A stretch of DNA of 64,000 nucleotides. It comes from Azotobacter bryophylli. GTDB lineage: Bacteria; Pseudomonadota; Gammaproteobacteria; Pseudomonadales; Pseudomonadaceae. The stretch's first letter is position 1. Each line of letters begins with the position of its first letter. A program made the translations under genes and the position numbers. The stretch lies in contig NZ_JBHRSJ010000034.1 of NCBI RefSeq assembly GCF_042643485.1, positions 372,001-436,000 of the forward strand, given 5' to 3'. Shown in pieces: positions 47,810 through 57,300 of this stretch. A model generated the notes under the pieces. It did no database searches, was not told the DNA's origin, and worked only from the letters and a program-made list of their open reading frames with translations.

Positions 47810-48505
47810 GTGGAAGCCAACGCAGTCGACCATATGTCCATGTGGAGCCTGATCAGCAACGCCAGTCTGGTGGTGCAGCTGGTGATGCTCATTCTGGTGG
47901 GCGCCTCGGTCACCTCATGGATCATGATTTTCCAGCGCACCAATATGCTGCGCGCCGCCAAGAAAGCTCTGGACGGCTTCGAGGAGCGCTTCTGGTCGGG
48001 CATCGACCTCTCCAAGCTCTATCGCCAGGCCGGCAGCAATCCGGATCCGGATTCCGGACTGGAGCAGATCTTCCGTGCCGGCTTCAAGGAATTCTCGCGC
48101 CTGCGCCAGCAGCCGGGCTTCGATCCGGATGCCGTGATGGACGGCGTGGCGCGCTCCATGCGCGTGGCGATTTCCCGCGAGGAGGAGAAGCTCGAGCAGA
48201 GCCTGCCGTTCCTCGCCACCGTAGGTTCCACCAGCCCCTATATCGGCCTCTTCGGTACCGTCTGGGGGATCATGAACTCCTTCCGCGGTCTGGCCCAGGT
48301 TCAGCAGGCGACTCTCGCGACCGTCGCACCGAGCATCGCCGAAGCGCTGATCGCCACTGCCATCGGCCTTTTCGCCGCCATTCCGGCGGTGATCGCCTAC
48401 AACCGCTTCTCCGCCCGCGGGGAAATGCTGATCGGTCGTTACTACACCTTCGCCGACGAGTTCCAGGCAATTCTGCATCGCAAGGTGCACACTTCGGACG
48501 AATGA
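47810..48505 (+). CDS. tolQ: Tol-Pal inner-membrane protein TolQ
   Basis: 231-residue MotA/ExbB-type stator. Three membrane helices: SLVVQLVMLILVGASVTSWIM, SPYIGLFGTVWGIMNSF and IAEALIATAIGLFAAIPAVIAYN, the last two lining the proton channel. The start is GTG with CAGGAGAG upstream. Confidence 0.95.
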   Translation: MEANAVDHMSMWSLISNASLVVQLVMLILVGASVTSWIMIFQRTNMLRAAKKALDGFEERFWSGIDLSKLYRQAGSNPDPDSGLEQIFRAGFKEFSRLRQQPGFDPDAVMDGVARSMRVAISREEEKLEQSLPFLATVGSTSPYIGLFGTVWGIMNSFRGLAQVQQATLATVAPSIAEALIATAIGLFAAIPAVIAYNRFSARGEMLIGRYYTFADEFQAILHRKVHTSDE

Positions 48506-48516
48506 GGCTCTAGCTG

Positions 48517-48969
48517 ATGGCGAGAATTCGCAACAGGCGCAAGCCGGTCGCCGAGATGAACGTGGTGCCCTACATCGACGTGATGATGGTGCTGCTGGTG
48601 ATCTTCATGGTGGCCGCGCCCATGCTCAATCAGGGCGTCAAGGTCGATCTGCCCAAGGTATCCAGCGAGGCGTTGCCGCAGGACAACAACGCGCAGGTGC
48701 TGACCATCTCCATCAAGAAGGACAAGACCTACTACTGGAACCTGGGGACTGAGGTCGACACCGACAAGGTGCAGGATCGGGCGCTCACGTTGAAGGAGAT
48801 GGTTTCAGCGGTCACCAAGATCATGGATCAGAGCCGTAGTCAGGGTAAGCAGGTTCAGGTCTTCGTGCGCGGTGACAAGGCCGTCGATTACGGCGCGGTG
48901 ATGGCTGCCATGGGCGGTCTGCAGCAGGCGGGTGTCGGCAATGTCGGCCTGATTACCGAGGCCCCCTGA
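48517..48969 (+). CDS. tolR: Tol-Pal inner-membrane protein TolR
   Basis: 150-residue ExbD/TolR protein. One membrane helix (PYIDVMMVLLVIFMVAAPML) carries the essential Asp in PYIDV. A periplasmic domain follows. With TolQ it uses the proton gradient to energise TolA. The stop overlaps the tolA start as TGATG. Confidence 0.95.
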   Translation: MARIRNRRKPVAEMNVVPYIDVMMVLLVIFMVAAPMLNQGVKVDLPKVSSEALPQDNNAQVLTISIKKDKTYYWNLGTEVDTDKVQDRALTLKEMVSAVTKIMDQSRSQGKQVQVFVRGDKAVDYGAVMAAMGGLQQAGVGNVGLITEAP

Positions 48970-50042
48970 TGTCGTCGCAAACGCCTCGTTCCTCCTCGGA
49001 GAGTTACTTCTGGCCGGTGGTCTGGGCGGTGTCCCTGCACGTTCTGCTGTTCGGCCTGCTGTTCGTCAGCTTTGCTTTCACTCCGGAATTGCCGCCGTCC
49101 AAGCCGATCGTTCAGGCCACCCTCTATCAGCTGAAATCCCAGAGCCAGGCGACCACGCAGACCAACCAGAAGATCGCCGGCGAGGCGAAGCGAACCGCCG
49201 CCCGCCAGTACGAAGTCGAGCAGATGGAGCAGAAGAAGGTCGAGCAGCAAAAGCTGGCTGCCGCCAAGGCTGCTGAAGAGAAGCGCGCCGAAGAGGCGCA
49301 GAAGGCTGCCGAAGCGAAGAAGACCGCCGAGGCCGAGAAAGCCGAGCAAGCCAAGAAGGCGGCGGAGGCCAAGGCCGAAGCCGAGGCCGAAGCGAAAAAA
49401 GCCGCCGAGCAGAAGCAGCAGGCCGAAATCGCCAAGAAGAAGGCGGCCGAAGAAGCCGCGAAGAAGCAGGCCGAGGCCGAAGCAGCCAAGAAGAAGGCCG
49501 CCGAGGACGCCAAGAAGAAAGCGGCCGAGGAGGAGGCGCGCAAGCAGGCAGCAGCCGAGGCGGCTAAGAAGAAGGCGGCAGAAGAGGCTGCGAAGAAGCA
49601 GGCTGCAGCCGAAGCAGCGAAGAAGAAAGCCGCTGCCGAGTCCGCACGCAAGGCTGCCGAGGACAAGAAGGCCCAAGCTCTGGCCGAGCTGCTTTCGGAT
49701 ACGACCGAACGGCAGCAGGCGCTGGCCGAGACCCAGGGCGATCAGGTCGCCGGCAGTCTGGATGATCTGATCATCAGTCTGGTCAGCCAGCAATGGCGGC
49801 GCCCGCCGTCGGCGCGTAACGGCATGAGCGTGGAGGTCGCTATTCAGATGCTGCCGGACGGCACCATTACCAACGCCAGCATTACCCGTTCCAGCGGCGA
49901 TTCGGCATTCGATAGCTCGGCTGTCGCCGCCGTGCGCAATGTGGGCCGGATACCGGAAATGCAGCAACTAGACCGCGCCACCTTCGACCGGATGTACCGG
50001 CAGCGGCGCATGATCTTCAAACCGGAGGATTTGGATCTGTGA
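48969..50042 (+). CDS. tolA: Tol-Pal protein TolA
   Basis: 357 residues. An N-terminal membrane anchor (WPVVWAVSLHVLLFGLLFVSF), a very long Ala/Lys/Glu-rich helical rod (about residues 65-235) and the C-terminal TolA-III domain (PDGTITNASITRSSGDSAFD) that binds TolB/Pal and some filamentous phages. The rod is imperfectly repetitive. It overlaps tolB by four bases (GTGA). Confidence 0.95.
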   Translation: MSSQTPRSSSESYFWPVVWAVSLHVLLFGLLFVSFAFTPELPPSKPIVQATLYQLKSQSQATTQTNQKIAGEAKRTAARQYEVEQMEQKKVEQQKLAAAKAAEEKRAEEAQKAAEAKKTAEAEKAEQAKKAAEAKAEAEAEAKKAAEQKQQAEIAKKKAAEEAAKKQAEAEAAKKKAAEDAKKKAAEEEARKQAAAEAAKKKAAEEAAKKQAAAEAAKKKAAAESARKAAEDKKAQALAELLSDTTERQQALAETQGDQVAGSLDDLIISLVSQQWRRPPSARNGMSVEVAIQMLPDGTITNASITRSSGDSAFDSSAVAAVRNVGRIPEMQQLDRATFDRMYRQRRMIFKPEDLDL

Positions 50043-51331
50043 AAATCTTCATTCGCTTCGCCCTGCTTGGCCTGACCCTGCTGGTCGGCCTCGCACAGGC
50101 TGCTGATCCGCTGGTTGTCACCAGTGGGACCAGTCGTGCCACGCCGATCGCCGTGGTGCCGTTTGGTTCCCAAGGCGGCGCACTGCCCGAGGATATGGCC
50201 GAAATCGTCGGCAACGACCTGCGCAATTCCGGCGTCTTCGAGCCCATTCCGCGGCAGAACATGATCAGCCAGCCGACCAACGCCAGCGAAATCATCTATC
50301 GCGACTGGACTGCTCTGGGTGCCCAGTATCTGCTGGTTGGCAGCATCGTCCCGGCAGGCGGTCGTCTGCAGGTGCAATATGCCCTGTTCAACGTGAGCAC
50401 CGAGCAGCAGGTGCTGTCCGGTAGCGTCTCCGGTGGTACCGACCAGCTGCGCGATATGGCTCACTACATCTCCGACCAGGCCTTCGAGAAGCTCACCGGC
50501 ATCCAGGGAGCCTTCTCCACTCGCTTGCTGTATGTCACGGCCGAGCGCATGGGCAACAACACCCGCTATACCCTGCAACGCTCCGACTACGACGGCGCAC
50601 GGGCGGTGACCCTGCTGCAATCGCGCGAGCCTATCCTGTCGCCGCGCTATTCCCCCGATGGTAAGCGCATCGCCTACGTGTCCTTCGAGCAGAAGCGTCC
50701 GCGAATCTTCCTGCAGAACATCGATACCGGCCATCGCGAGCAGATCACCGACTTCGAGGGGCTCAACGGCGCTCCGGCTTTCTCCCCTGACGGCAATCGC
50801 CTGGCCTTCGTCCTGTCCAAGGACGGAAACCCCGAGATCTATGTCATGGACCTGGGCAGCCGCCGTCTGCAGCGCGTCACCGATCACTTCGGCATCGACA
50901 CTGAGGCCTTCTGGGGTGCCGACGGTCAGACCATCTACTTCACCTCCGATCGCGCCGGCAAGCCGCAGATCTACAAGCAGCGTATCGGCAGCGGTTCCGC
51001 CGAGCGGGTGACTTATGTCGGCAACTACAACGCCAATCCCAAGCTGTCGGCCGACGAGAAGACCCTGGTGATGATTCACCGTCAGGATGGTTACACCAAC
51101 TTCAAGGTGGCGGCACAGGATCTTGAGCGCGGTAACCTGCGCATCCTGTCCGATACCAGCCTGGACGAGTCGCCCACTGTCGCGCCTAATGGCACCATGC
51201 TAATCTACGCCACCCGCCAGCAGGGCCGGGGGGTTCTAGTGCTTGCTTCGATCAACGGTCGAGTTAGGATCCCGATTCCTACCGCACAAGGCGAAGTCCG
51301 CGAGCCGTCCTGGTCACCCTACCTGAACTGA
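50039..51331 (+). CDS. tolB: Periplasmic beta-propeller protein TolB
   Basis: 430 residues: signal peptide (LLGLTLLVGLAQA), an N-terminal alpha/beta domain and a six-bladed propeller with repeated SPDG/SxDG-type motifs (YSPDGKRIAYVS, FSPDGNRLAFVL, DETKTL region). It binds Pal and releases it by TolA pull. GTG start. Confidence 0.95.
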   Translation: MKIFIRFALLGLTLLVGLAQAADPLVVTSGTSRATPIAVVPFGSQGGALPEDMAEIVGNDLRNSGVFEPIPRQNMISQPTNASEIIYRDWTALGAQYLLVGSIVPAGGRLQVQYALFNVSTEQQVLSGSVSGGTDQLRDMAHYISDQAFEKLTGIQGAFSTRLLYVTAERMGNNTRYTLQRSDYDGARAVTLLQSREPILSPRYSPDGKRIAYVSFEQKRPRIFLQNIDTGHREQITDFEGLNGAPAFSPDGNRLAFVLSKDGNPEIYVMDLGSRRLQRVTDHFGIDTEAFWGADGQTIYFTSDRAGKPQIYKQRIGSGSAERVTYVGNYNANPKLSADEKTLVMIHRQDGYTNFKVAAQDLERGNLRILSDTSLDESPTVAPNGTMLIYATRQQGRGVLVLASINGRVRIPIPTAQGEVREPSWSPYLN

Positions 51332-51398
51332 TGCGGCATCCACGCACGACACCTTTTTTTTCATACAACACAACCTGGGGTTCATTAGGAGTTCCATC

Positions 51399-51908
51399 AT
51401 GGAAATGCTGAAATTCGGTAAATTCGCTGCGCTGGCTCTGGCCATGGCGGTTGCCGTTGGCTGTTCTTCCAAGGGCGGCGATGCTGCCGGCGAAGGCGCT
51501 GGTGCTGGCGTTGATCCGAATGCAGGCTACGGTGCCGGCACTGGCGGTCTCGACAGCGGCATGAGCGGCGACGAGGCGGATCTGCGCGCCATCACCACCT
51601 TCTACTTCGAGTACGACAGCTCCGACCTGAAGCCGGAAGCCATGCGTGCTCTGGACGTGCATGCCAAGGATCTGCGCTCCAACGGCTCCCGTGTCGTCTT
51701 GGAAGGCCACACCGACGAGCGCGGTACCCGCGAATACAACATGGCTCTGGGCGAGCGCCGTGCCAAGGCCGTTCAGCGCTACCTGGTTCTGCAAGGCGTT
51801 TCTCCGGCGCAGCTGGAGCTGGTGTCCTACGGCGAAGAGCGCCCGGCTGCCATGGGCCATGACGAGCAGGCCTGGGCTCAGAACCGTCGCGTCGAACTGC
51901 GCAAGTAA
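51399..51908 (+). CDS. pal: Peptidoglycan-associated lipoprotein Pal (OprL)
   Basis: 169-residue outer-membrane lipoprotein. Lipobox MAVAVGCSSKG, a Gly-rich linker and an OmpA-like domain (FYFEYDSSDLKPEAMRALD, LEGHTDERGTREYNMALGERRA) with the DAP-binding Asp and Arg. It has an own TAGGAG ribosome site. Confidence 0.96.
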   Translation: MEMLKFGKFAALALAMAVAVGCSSKGGDAAGEGAGAGVDPNAGYGAGTGGLDSGMSGDEADLRAITTFYFEYDSSDLKPEAMRALDVHAKDLRSNGSRVVLEGHTDERGTREYNMALGERRAKAVQRYLVLQGVSPAQLELVSYGEERPAAMGHDEQAWAQNRRVELRK

Positions 51909-51914
51909 TTCGCC

Positions 51915-52730
51915 ATGAAAATGCGCCGCCTTGCCATCTCCCTCCTGGCATTCAGCTTGCCGCTTGCGGCTTTGGCTGAGGTTCCCGTGGATGACGATGC
52001 TGCCGGAAACGGCAGCGGGTCCTATCCTGTGGCTGGTGGATATGGCACTGGCGCTGCCTATGCCGGGGGAGGGATGAATACCCCGACCTCGGCACAAGGC
52101 GAGCTCTTCCTGCAGTTGCAGCAACTGCAGGAAGAGGTCTCCAGATTGCGTGGCATGGTCGAGGAGCAGCAGCACGAGATCAGCCGCCTGAAGCAAGAGA
52201 GCCTGGAACGTTATCAGGATCTCGACAGTCGTCTGTCCAGTGGCGCGGCAAGCGCTCCGGCGACGCAGAATTCCCCTGCTGGCGCAATCAATGCCAGTGG
52301 AACCCCGGTACCGCCAGCCGCCTCGGCCCCAGCCAGTAGCGAGCCCGGCGATCCGGCTAAGGAAAAGCTGTACTACGACACAGCATTCGATTTGATCAAG
52401 GCCAAGGAGTTCGACAAGGCCAGCCAGGCATTCACCGCCTTCCTGCGCAAATATCCCAACAGCCAGTATGCCGGTAATGCACAGTATTGGTTGGGTGAGG
52501 TCAATCTGATCAAGGGCGACTTGCAGGGGGCAGGCCAGGCGTTCGCCCGGGTCAGCCAGAACTATCCGAAACATGCCAAGGTGCCGGATTCGCTGTACAA
52601 GCTGGCGGATGTCGAGCGACGCCTCGGGCATGTCGACAAGGCCCGCTCTGCCCTGCAGCAGGTCATCGCCCAGTACCCGGGCACCTCGGCAGCCCAGCTG
52701 GCTCAGCGCGATCTGCAGAACCTGCATTGA
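51915..52730 (+). CDS. cpoB: Cell division coordinator CpoB (YbgF)
   Basis: 271 residues: signal peptide (LLAFSLPLAALA), a trimeric coiled coil (LFLQLQQLQEEVSRLRGMVE), a Pro/Ala linker and three TPR motifs (YYDTAFDLIKAKEFDKASQA, YPNSQYAGNAQYWLGEV, KVPDSLYKLADVERRLG). It links peptidoglycan synthesis and outer-membrane constriction. Last gene of the tol cluster; a strong terminator follows. Confidence 0.93.
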   Translation: MKMRRLAISLLAFSLPLAALAEVPVDDDAAGNGSGSYPVAGGYGTGAAYAGGGMNTPTSAQGELFLQLQQLQEEVSRLRGMVEEQQHEISRLKQESLERYQDLDSRLSSGAASAPATQNSPAGAINASGTPVPPAASAPASSEPGDPAKEKLYYDTAFDLIKAKEFDKASQAFTAFLRKYPNSQYAGNAQYWLGEVNLIKGDLQGAGQAFARVSQNYPKHAKVPDSLYKLADVERRLGHVDKARSALQQVIAQYPGTSAAQLAQRDLQNLH

Positions 52731-52761
52731 GCAGCCAGAGCGAAAACCTCTGCCCAGCAAT

Positions 52762-52787
52762 AAACCCGCGCCAGCCGCGGGTTTTTT
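52762..52787 (+). terminator. Rho-independent terminator of the tol-pal cluster
   Basis: AAACCCGCG-CCAGC-CGCGGGTTT, a nine-base perfect stem running into TTTTTT. Textbook form. Confidence 0.92.
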
Positions 52788-52859
52788 CGTTAGAATCCAC
52801 GCCCCGATTTCCCGCAACGGAGGCGGATGGCCTGTTTAGCCGTCACGCCCGTGGCTGAT

Positions 52860-53507
52860 ATGCAAGAAACCCTGCGAATCACCGAGATTTTCTACTCGCT
52901 GCAGGGGGAAACGCGAACCGCCGGCTTGCCGACGGTATTCGTACGCCTGACCGGCTGTCCCCTGCGCTGTCAATACTGCGATACCGCCTATGCCTTCAGC
53001 GGTGGCGAGATCCTTACCCTGGATGCCATCGCCGAGCGAGTGGCCGGCTACAAGCCGCGGTATGTCTGTGTCACTGGTGGTGAGCCGCTGGCTCAACCCA
53101 ATTGCATTCCTCTTCTGCGCCGTCTCTGCGATGTCGGTTACCAGGTATCGCTGGAGACCAGCGGCGCTCTGGATGTATCCGCTGTTGACCCACGCGTCAG
53201 CAAGGTGATCGACCTGAAAACGCCCGGCTCCGCGGAGGTCGGGCGTAACCGCTATGAGAACATGGAGTACCTCACCCGCAATGACCAGGTGAAATTCGTG
53301 ATCTGTTCGCGGGATGACTATGACTGGGCGGTTTCCAAGCTGATCGAGTACCGTTTGGATCAGCGTGCGGGAGAAGTGTTGTTTTCGCCCAGCCATCATC
53401 AGGTCGATGTCCGTGCTTTGGCCGATTGGATCATCGATGACAATCTGCCGGTACGGTTACAGCTGCAGTTGCACAAGATTCTCTGGAACGACGAACCCGG
53501 ACACTGA
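52860..53507 (+). CDS. queE: 7-carboxy-7-deazaguanine synthase
   Basis: Radical-SAM enzyme of queuosine (preQ0) synthesis, 215 residues. TLRITEIFYSLQGET is the family start. The cluster CxxxCxxC appears as CPLRCQYC, GGEPL is present, and VKFVICSRDDYDWA is near the end. I chose the ATG at 52860 by the family N-terminus; an ATG at 52827 with a close GGAGG is open and would add 11 residues. Confidence 0.93.
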   Translation: MQETLRITEIFYSLQGETRTAGLPTVFVRLTGCPLRCQYCDTAYAFSGGEILTLDAIAERVAGYKPRYVCVTGGEPLAQPNCIPLLRRLCDVGYQVSLETSGALDVSAVDPRVSKVIDLKTPGSAEVGRNRYENMEYLTRNDQVKFVICSRDDYDWAVSKLIEYRLDQRAGEVLFSPSHHQVDVRALADWIIDDNLPVRLQLQLHKILWNDEPGH

Positions 53508-53567
53508 TTTGTCTGGCATGAGAGATCGACGATATCCACTTCGTCCGGCCGGTTGGGGGAGATGAAA

Positions 53568-54242
53568 ATGAGCGAGAAGAGAGCGGTCATCCTGTTGTCC
53601 GGCGGTCTGGACTCGGCCACCGTGGTGGCCTTGGCGCGTGCCGAGGGGTATGCCTGCCATACCATGAGCTTCGACTACGGCCAGCGCCATCGTGCCGAGC
53701 TGCAGGCCGCAGAGCGGGTAGCCCGCCAGCTGGGAGTGATGGAGCACAAGGTGATCGGCCTCAATCTCAACGGAATCGGTGGCTCGGCGCTGACCGATAC
53801 CTCGATCGCCGTACCCGAGACGCCGGGCGAGGGTATTCCGGTGACCTATGTGCCGGCACGCAATACCGTATTCCTTTCCCTGGCCTTGGGATGGGCCGAA
53901 GTGCTCGGGGCGCGGGATATCTTCATTGGTGTCAACGCAGTGGATTATTCGGGCTATCCGGATTGCCGACCGGAGTTCATCGCGGCCTTCGAGCGGATGG
54001 CCAACCTGGCGACCAAGGCTGGGGTAGAGGGGCAGGGCTTCAGGATTCGTGCTCCCCTGCAGAGCTTGAGCAAGGCGCAAATCATTCAGGCGGGAATCAG
54101 TCACGGGGTTGACTACGCACTGACGGTTTCCTGCTATCAGGCCGATGATCAGGGCCGGGCCTGCGGAAAGTGCGACAGCTGCCGGCTGCGTGCAGCCGGA
54201 TTCGTGGCGGCAGGAGTGCCTGATCCGACCCACTATGCCTAA
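53568..54242 (+). CDS. queC: 7-cyano-7-deazaguanine synthase
   Basis: ATP-dependent preQ0 synthase, 224 residues. PP-loop AVILLSGGLDSATVVALA, FDYGQRHRAEL, and the zinc cysteines in SCYQADDQGRACGKCDSCRLR. Start at 53568 with GGGGGAG seven bases before. It follows queE directly, so the two steps are co-encoded. Confidence 0.95.
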   Translation: MSEKRAVILLSGGLDSATVVALARAEGYACHTMSFDYGQRHRAELQAAERVARQLGVMEHKVIGLNLNGIGGSALTDTSIAVPETPGEGIPVTYVPARNTVFLSLALGWAEVLGARDIFIGVNAVDYSGYPDCRPEFIAAFERMANLATKAGVEGQGFRIRAPLQSLSKAQIIQAGISHGVDYALTVSCYQADDQGRACGKCDSCRLRAAGFVAAGVPDPTHYA

Positions 54243-54256
54243 GTTTTTGGCAGGTA

Positions 54257-54284
54257 TTGAAATTTCGAATTAAATCAGTATTAT
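54257..54284 (+). promoter_or_regulatory. tRNA-Lys promoter
   Basis: TTGAAA (54257-54262), a 16-base spacer and TATTAT (54279-54284), followed by a GC-rich discriminator (GGTCTCGCG) as in stable-RNA promoters under stringent control. Confidence 0.75.
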
Positions 54285-54296
54285 AGGTCTCGCGTT

Positions 54297-54372
54297 GGGT
54301 CGTTAGCTCAGTCGGTAGAGCAGTTGGCTTTTAACCAATTGGTCGTAGGTTCGAATCCTACACGACCCACCA
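54297..54372 (+). tRNA. tRNA-Lys(UUU)
   Basis: 76 bases with a full cloverleaf: acceptor GGGTCGT / ACGACCC, D-arm with AGCTCAGTCGGTAGAGC, anticodon loop CTTTTAA with anticodon TTT, T-arm GTAGGTTCGAATCCTAC and encoded CCA. This tRNA-Lys beside queC is a known island integration site in P. aeruginosa. Confidence 0.97.
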
Positions 54373-54768
54373 TCTTTATGACGCACATCGTGCAAGACGG
54401 TGTGACGTTCGTAAAAGTGGTAGAGCGAGTAAGACCAACCGCTTTCCTGCGATTCACTTGGACATTCCTAGTCCAGACCCTGCGTGAATTAGCACCCAAC
54501 ACAACACCAACAGACTTCACAGCTGTCTTCACGGCGAAACCTAGCCGTTTCCTCCCATGATGTCAAATTGGGAGCGTTAAATTGTCGTCATCCTTTTTTT
54601 ACCGACGAGCGCCATCGCCACTCGGGTATAGGCCCAAATGCGGCGGTTCTATCGTTTTGGTATGACTAGACTTTCGTCTCATTCTCGCTTTCCACACGCG
54701 CAGCCGGCTCCGCCCACGCTAATCGTCCGATTCGCGGGTATCGGTGTCGCTACCGGGGAGGCGAGCGA
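54373..54768. other. Region after tRNA-Lys, no gene recognised
   Basis: About 396 bases with no supported gene. No second copy of the tRNA 3' end was found nearby, so an att site for the adjacent integrase remnant is not confirmed. Confidence 0.5.
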
Positions 54769-56016
54769 TTAGCGGCTGGGAGGTTGTGCTTCCAGCCGGA
54801 ATAGACCGGCCTGACTGCGGCGCGAGGCGCTGTGTGGCTGACTCGTCTCACGCCTCACGGCGCGGACCAATCGGGCGAGCTGGAGCGCCGGCAGGGGCTG
54901 ACGGAGCGCGGCGCCGCGTTCGAGGTCTGCTTCCAGCCGTGAGGGTTGCGGCCCGCAGGGTGGTTCGTCGCGAGACGGTACGGCGCCGGCTGCCCAGGGC
55001 CTGAGTCGCTCGATATCGTCGGGATCCGGAGCCGGAATCAGAGTCGTCGGGGCAGGCTCTCCTTCGCGTTCCGGGGCCTTATCAGTCCGCTCGCTCTGCG
55101 CCGGTGGAGCGCTCTCGACAGGGGGCTCGGTTGCCTCGATAGCCGTGCGAGCCTGCCCCTCCGGACGGGTGGCCATCTCGTCCTGGGTGCTCTGCCACAG
55201 CTTCGCCAGGTGCCGCTCCAGGTGTTGTTCCAGATGCTGTTCCACCTGATCGGCGATCAGTTGCGGAATGCGGGCAATGGCCTGATTNNNNNNNNNNACG
55301 GTTCTGCTGCCGTCCTGGGCGGCTGGGTTTCCGGCGAGGCAGCCGGGGATTCGGCTCGGCCGTGATCGACGCCAACCTTCTCCCCCGGAGCCCGTTTCGG
55401 CTCTTGGACCGTCGGGTCGATGTTCTGGACCACCCGTTTCGGTGGTCGCCGATCCCGTGCTTGGCTACAGCCCTCCAGCAGCGCCCGCATCTGCTCCTGG
55501 TCCGGCTCGATATAGCCCATGGTGGTGCTGACATTGGAATGATTCAGCACCTTCATGGCCAGGTGTATGTCGCGCTCCGGCCGGCGCATCAGCTCCGTGG
55601 CCAGGGGGTGCCGGCAGCGGTGGGGCGTCAGCTTCGTGCCGATCTTCTCGCTGATCTTGGTGAAGATCGCCTCTACCTGGTTGAGGTTCATGGTCCGCCG
55701 TTTGTAGTGCGGCGAGAACCGATTCACGTTGAAGAGTTGATCTTCGGTCTGGAAGCCTGCGGCGACGGCCCGGTTCACCAACTGCTGCAGGTGGGTGTAC
55801 AGCGTCGCGGTGGCGGGAACCATGAATTCGCGGTGAGTCTTCTCGGTGTCGCCGCGAATCAGCAGCGTGCGTTTCTGTAGGTCGACATCGGCCAGTCTGA
55901 GGCAGAGCAGGGCGTTCAGGCGGATCCCCGTGTGGACGAAGGTCTCGAACACGACGAGCCAGAACCAGGCCGGTGTTACGGGGGCACGTCCGTGTGGATT
56001 AGCGCCTATAAAACCA
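54769..56016 (-). pseudogene. Truncated island-type tyrosine integrase, broken by an assembly gap
   Basis: The catalytic domain is complete: Arg in TGIRLNALLCLRL, Lys in GDTEKTHREFMVP, HRCRHPLATELM and LNHSNVSTTMGYIEP with Tyr. The N-terminal domain is missing because an IS element lies at 56017. The C-terminal tail is unusually long; across the 10-N gap it resumes in another frame as a coiled coil (QLIADQVEQHLEQHLERHLAK) and a Pro/Glu/Arg-rich end. The frame change is due to the arbitrary N length. It is next to tRNA-Lys and so is the integrase of a former island. Confidence 0.75.
55288..55297. other. Assembly gap (10 N)
   Basis: Ten Ns, a scaffold placeholder of unknown true length within the integrase tail. 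Confidence 0.98.
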
Positions 56017-56030
56017 GACACCGCCCCCCG

Positions 56031-56909
56031 TTAAGTTGATGCCTCAGCCAGGCGCCTGAATTCCCAAGGCGAGCGGTATTTCAGTGCGCTGTGCGGGTGC
56101 TCCTCGTTGTAGTGCTCGAAGGCGATGGCCAGGTTGCGCAGGGCTGTCGCTCGATCCGGCTTGGGTATGTGGCGGATGTAGTCGCGCTTCATCGTCTTCA
56201 CGAAGCTCTCTGCCATGCCGTTGCTCTGCAGGCTGCACACCGGGGTTGCCAGCGGCAGCAGGCCGATCTGCCGAGTAAAAGCGCGGGTCTATTCGGCGGT
56301 ATAGGCCGAGCCGTTATCGCTCAGCCATTGCACCGGCGACGCCGGCAGCGCGTCACCGAAGCGCCGTTCGATGGCCTCCAGCATCACGTCGCGGACATCG
56401 TCACCACTGTAGCCATGTGAGCTGGCCACCCAGCCGATGGCCTTGCGGTCGCAGCAGTCCAGGGCGAAGGTCACGCGCAGCCTGTCTCCATCCTCGCAGC
56501 GGAACTCGAAGCCATCCGAACACCAGCGGGTATTGCTCGTGTCCACGGCGACACGTCCTTCGTGACGCCGCGCCATACCCGGCTGCTTGCACCGGCGTTC
56601 CAGCAGCAGATCGTGGTCGCGCATGACGCGGTAAACTCGCTTCACGTTGACCGGTGGCTGGGCCTGTCGCTCATGCTGCCGACGCAACAGGCCCCAGACC
56701 CGGCGATAGCCATAGCTGGGCAACGCACCGACTGCCTGCTTGATCTGCTCGACCAGGGCTACATCGTTGAGCGGCCGGCGATGACGTGACTGCGGCTCCG
56801 GAGCGGGCTGTTTGAGTCGGGTCGTCAATTGCGAGCGCGCCACACCGAGACTCTCACTGACCGTTTTCACTGGCCGTCCCTCGGCAACAAGGGTGAGTGC
56901 GCAAGCCAT
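56031..56909 (-). pseudogene. IS3 transposase OrfB with in-frame amber codon
   Basis: DDE integrase-type transposase of about 292 codons. HTH_21-type start (SYGYRRVWGLLRR), first Asp in TRWCSDGFEF, second Asp in VQWLSDNGSAYTAE. A TAG at 56289-56291 interrupts the frame just after the second Asp. The third catalytic residue (Glu in NGMAESFVKTMKRDYI) lies beyond it in the same frame. Without suppression the product is inactive. Confidence 0.8.
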
Positions 56910-57253
56910 TTTAGCGAGCGGGCGATCTCCACCGCTTCCTTGAGGATCTCGGCCTCCATGGTCTTCTTGCCCAGCATCCGTTGCAGTTCGCGGATCTGCT
57001 TGAGGGCATCGGCCAACTCGGAAGCGGGCACCACCGCCTCACCTGCACTGACTGCCGACAGGCTGCCTTCCTGGTAGAGCTTGCGCCAGTGGAACAATTG
57101 GTTGGGGGTGATGCCGTTACGCCGGGCCACCACCGAGACGCTTTGCCCGGGCTCCAGACTCTCGCGCACCATGGCCAGTTTCTCCTCGACGCTCCAGCGG
57201 CGACGCCGCTCCTGGCCGAGTACTTCGATGGTCTTGTCTTTGCTGGTAGTCAT
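56867..57253 (-). CDS. IS3 transposase OrfA
   Basis: 128-residue HTH protein: RRRWSVEEKLAMVRESLEPG, VSVVARRNGITPNQLFHWRK and a leucine-zipper helix (LADALKQIRELQRMLGKKTM). It overlaps OrfB by about 43 bases, the arrangement used for programmed -1 frameshifting. Start ATG 57253. Confidence 0.85.
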   Translation of the reverse strand: MTTSKDKTIEVLGQERRRRWSVEEKLAMVRESLEPGQSVSVVARRNGITPNQLFHWRKLYQEGSLSAVSAGEAVVPASELADALKQIRELQRMLGKKTMEAEILKEAVEIARSLKWLAHSPLLPRDGQ

Positions 57254-57300
57254 AAACACAGTCGTTTGCCTATCCCTTGTGGTAAGGGGGAAACGGTGTC

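Larger units (their letters stand above)
56017..57300 (-). mobile_element. IS3-family insertion sequence, about 1.28 kb
   Basis: Two overlapping transposase frames lie between imperfect terminal inverted repeats: GACACCG at 56017-56023 and its complement CGGTGTC at 57294-57300, with C-rich/TTA similarity beyond. Length is typical. I could not see a target duplication. It removed the integrase N-terminus, which is not found on its other side. Confidence 0.75.

Noticed and set aside
49200..49680. Repetitive Ala/Lys stretch as a possible DNA repeat array or CRISPR
   Set aside because: It is the coding sequence of the TolA helical rod; unit lengths are irregular and in frame.
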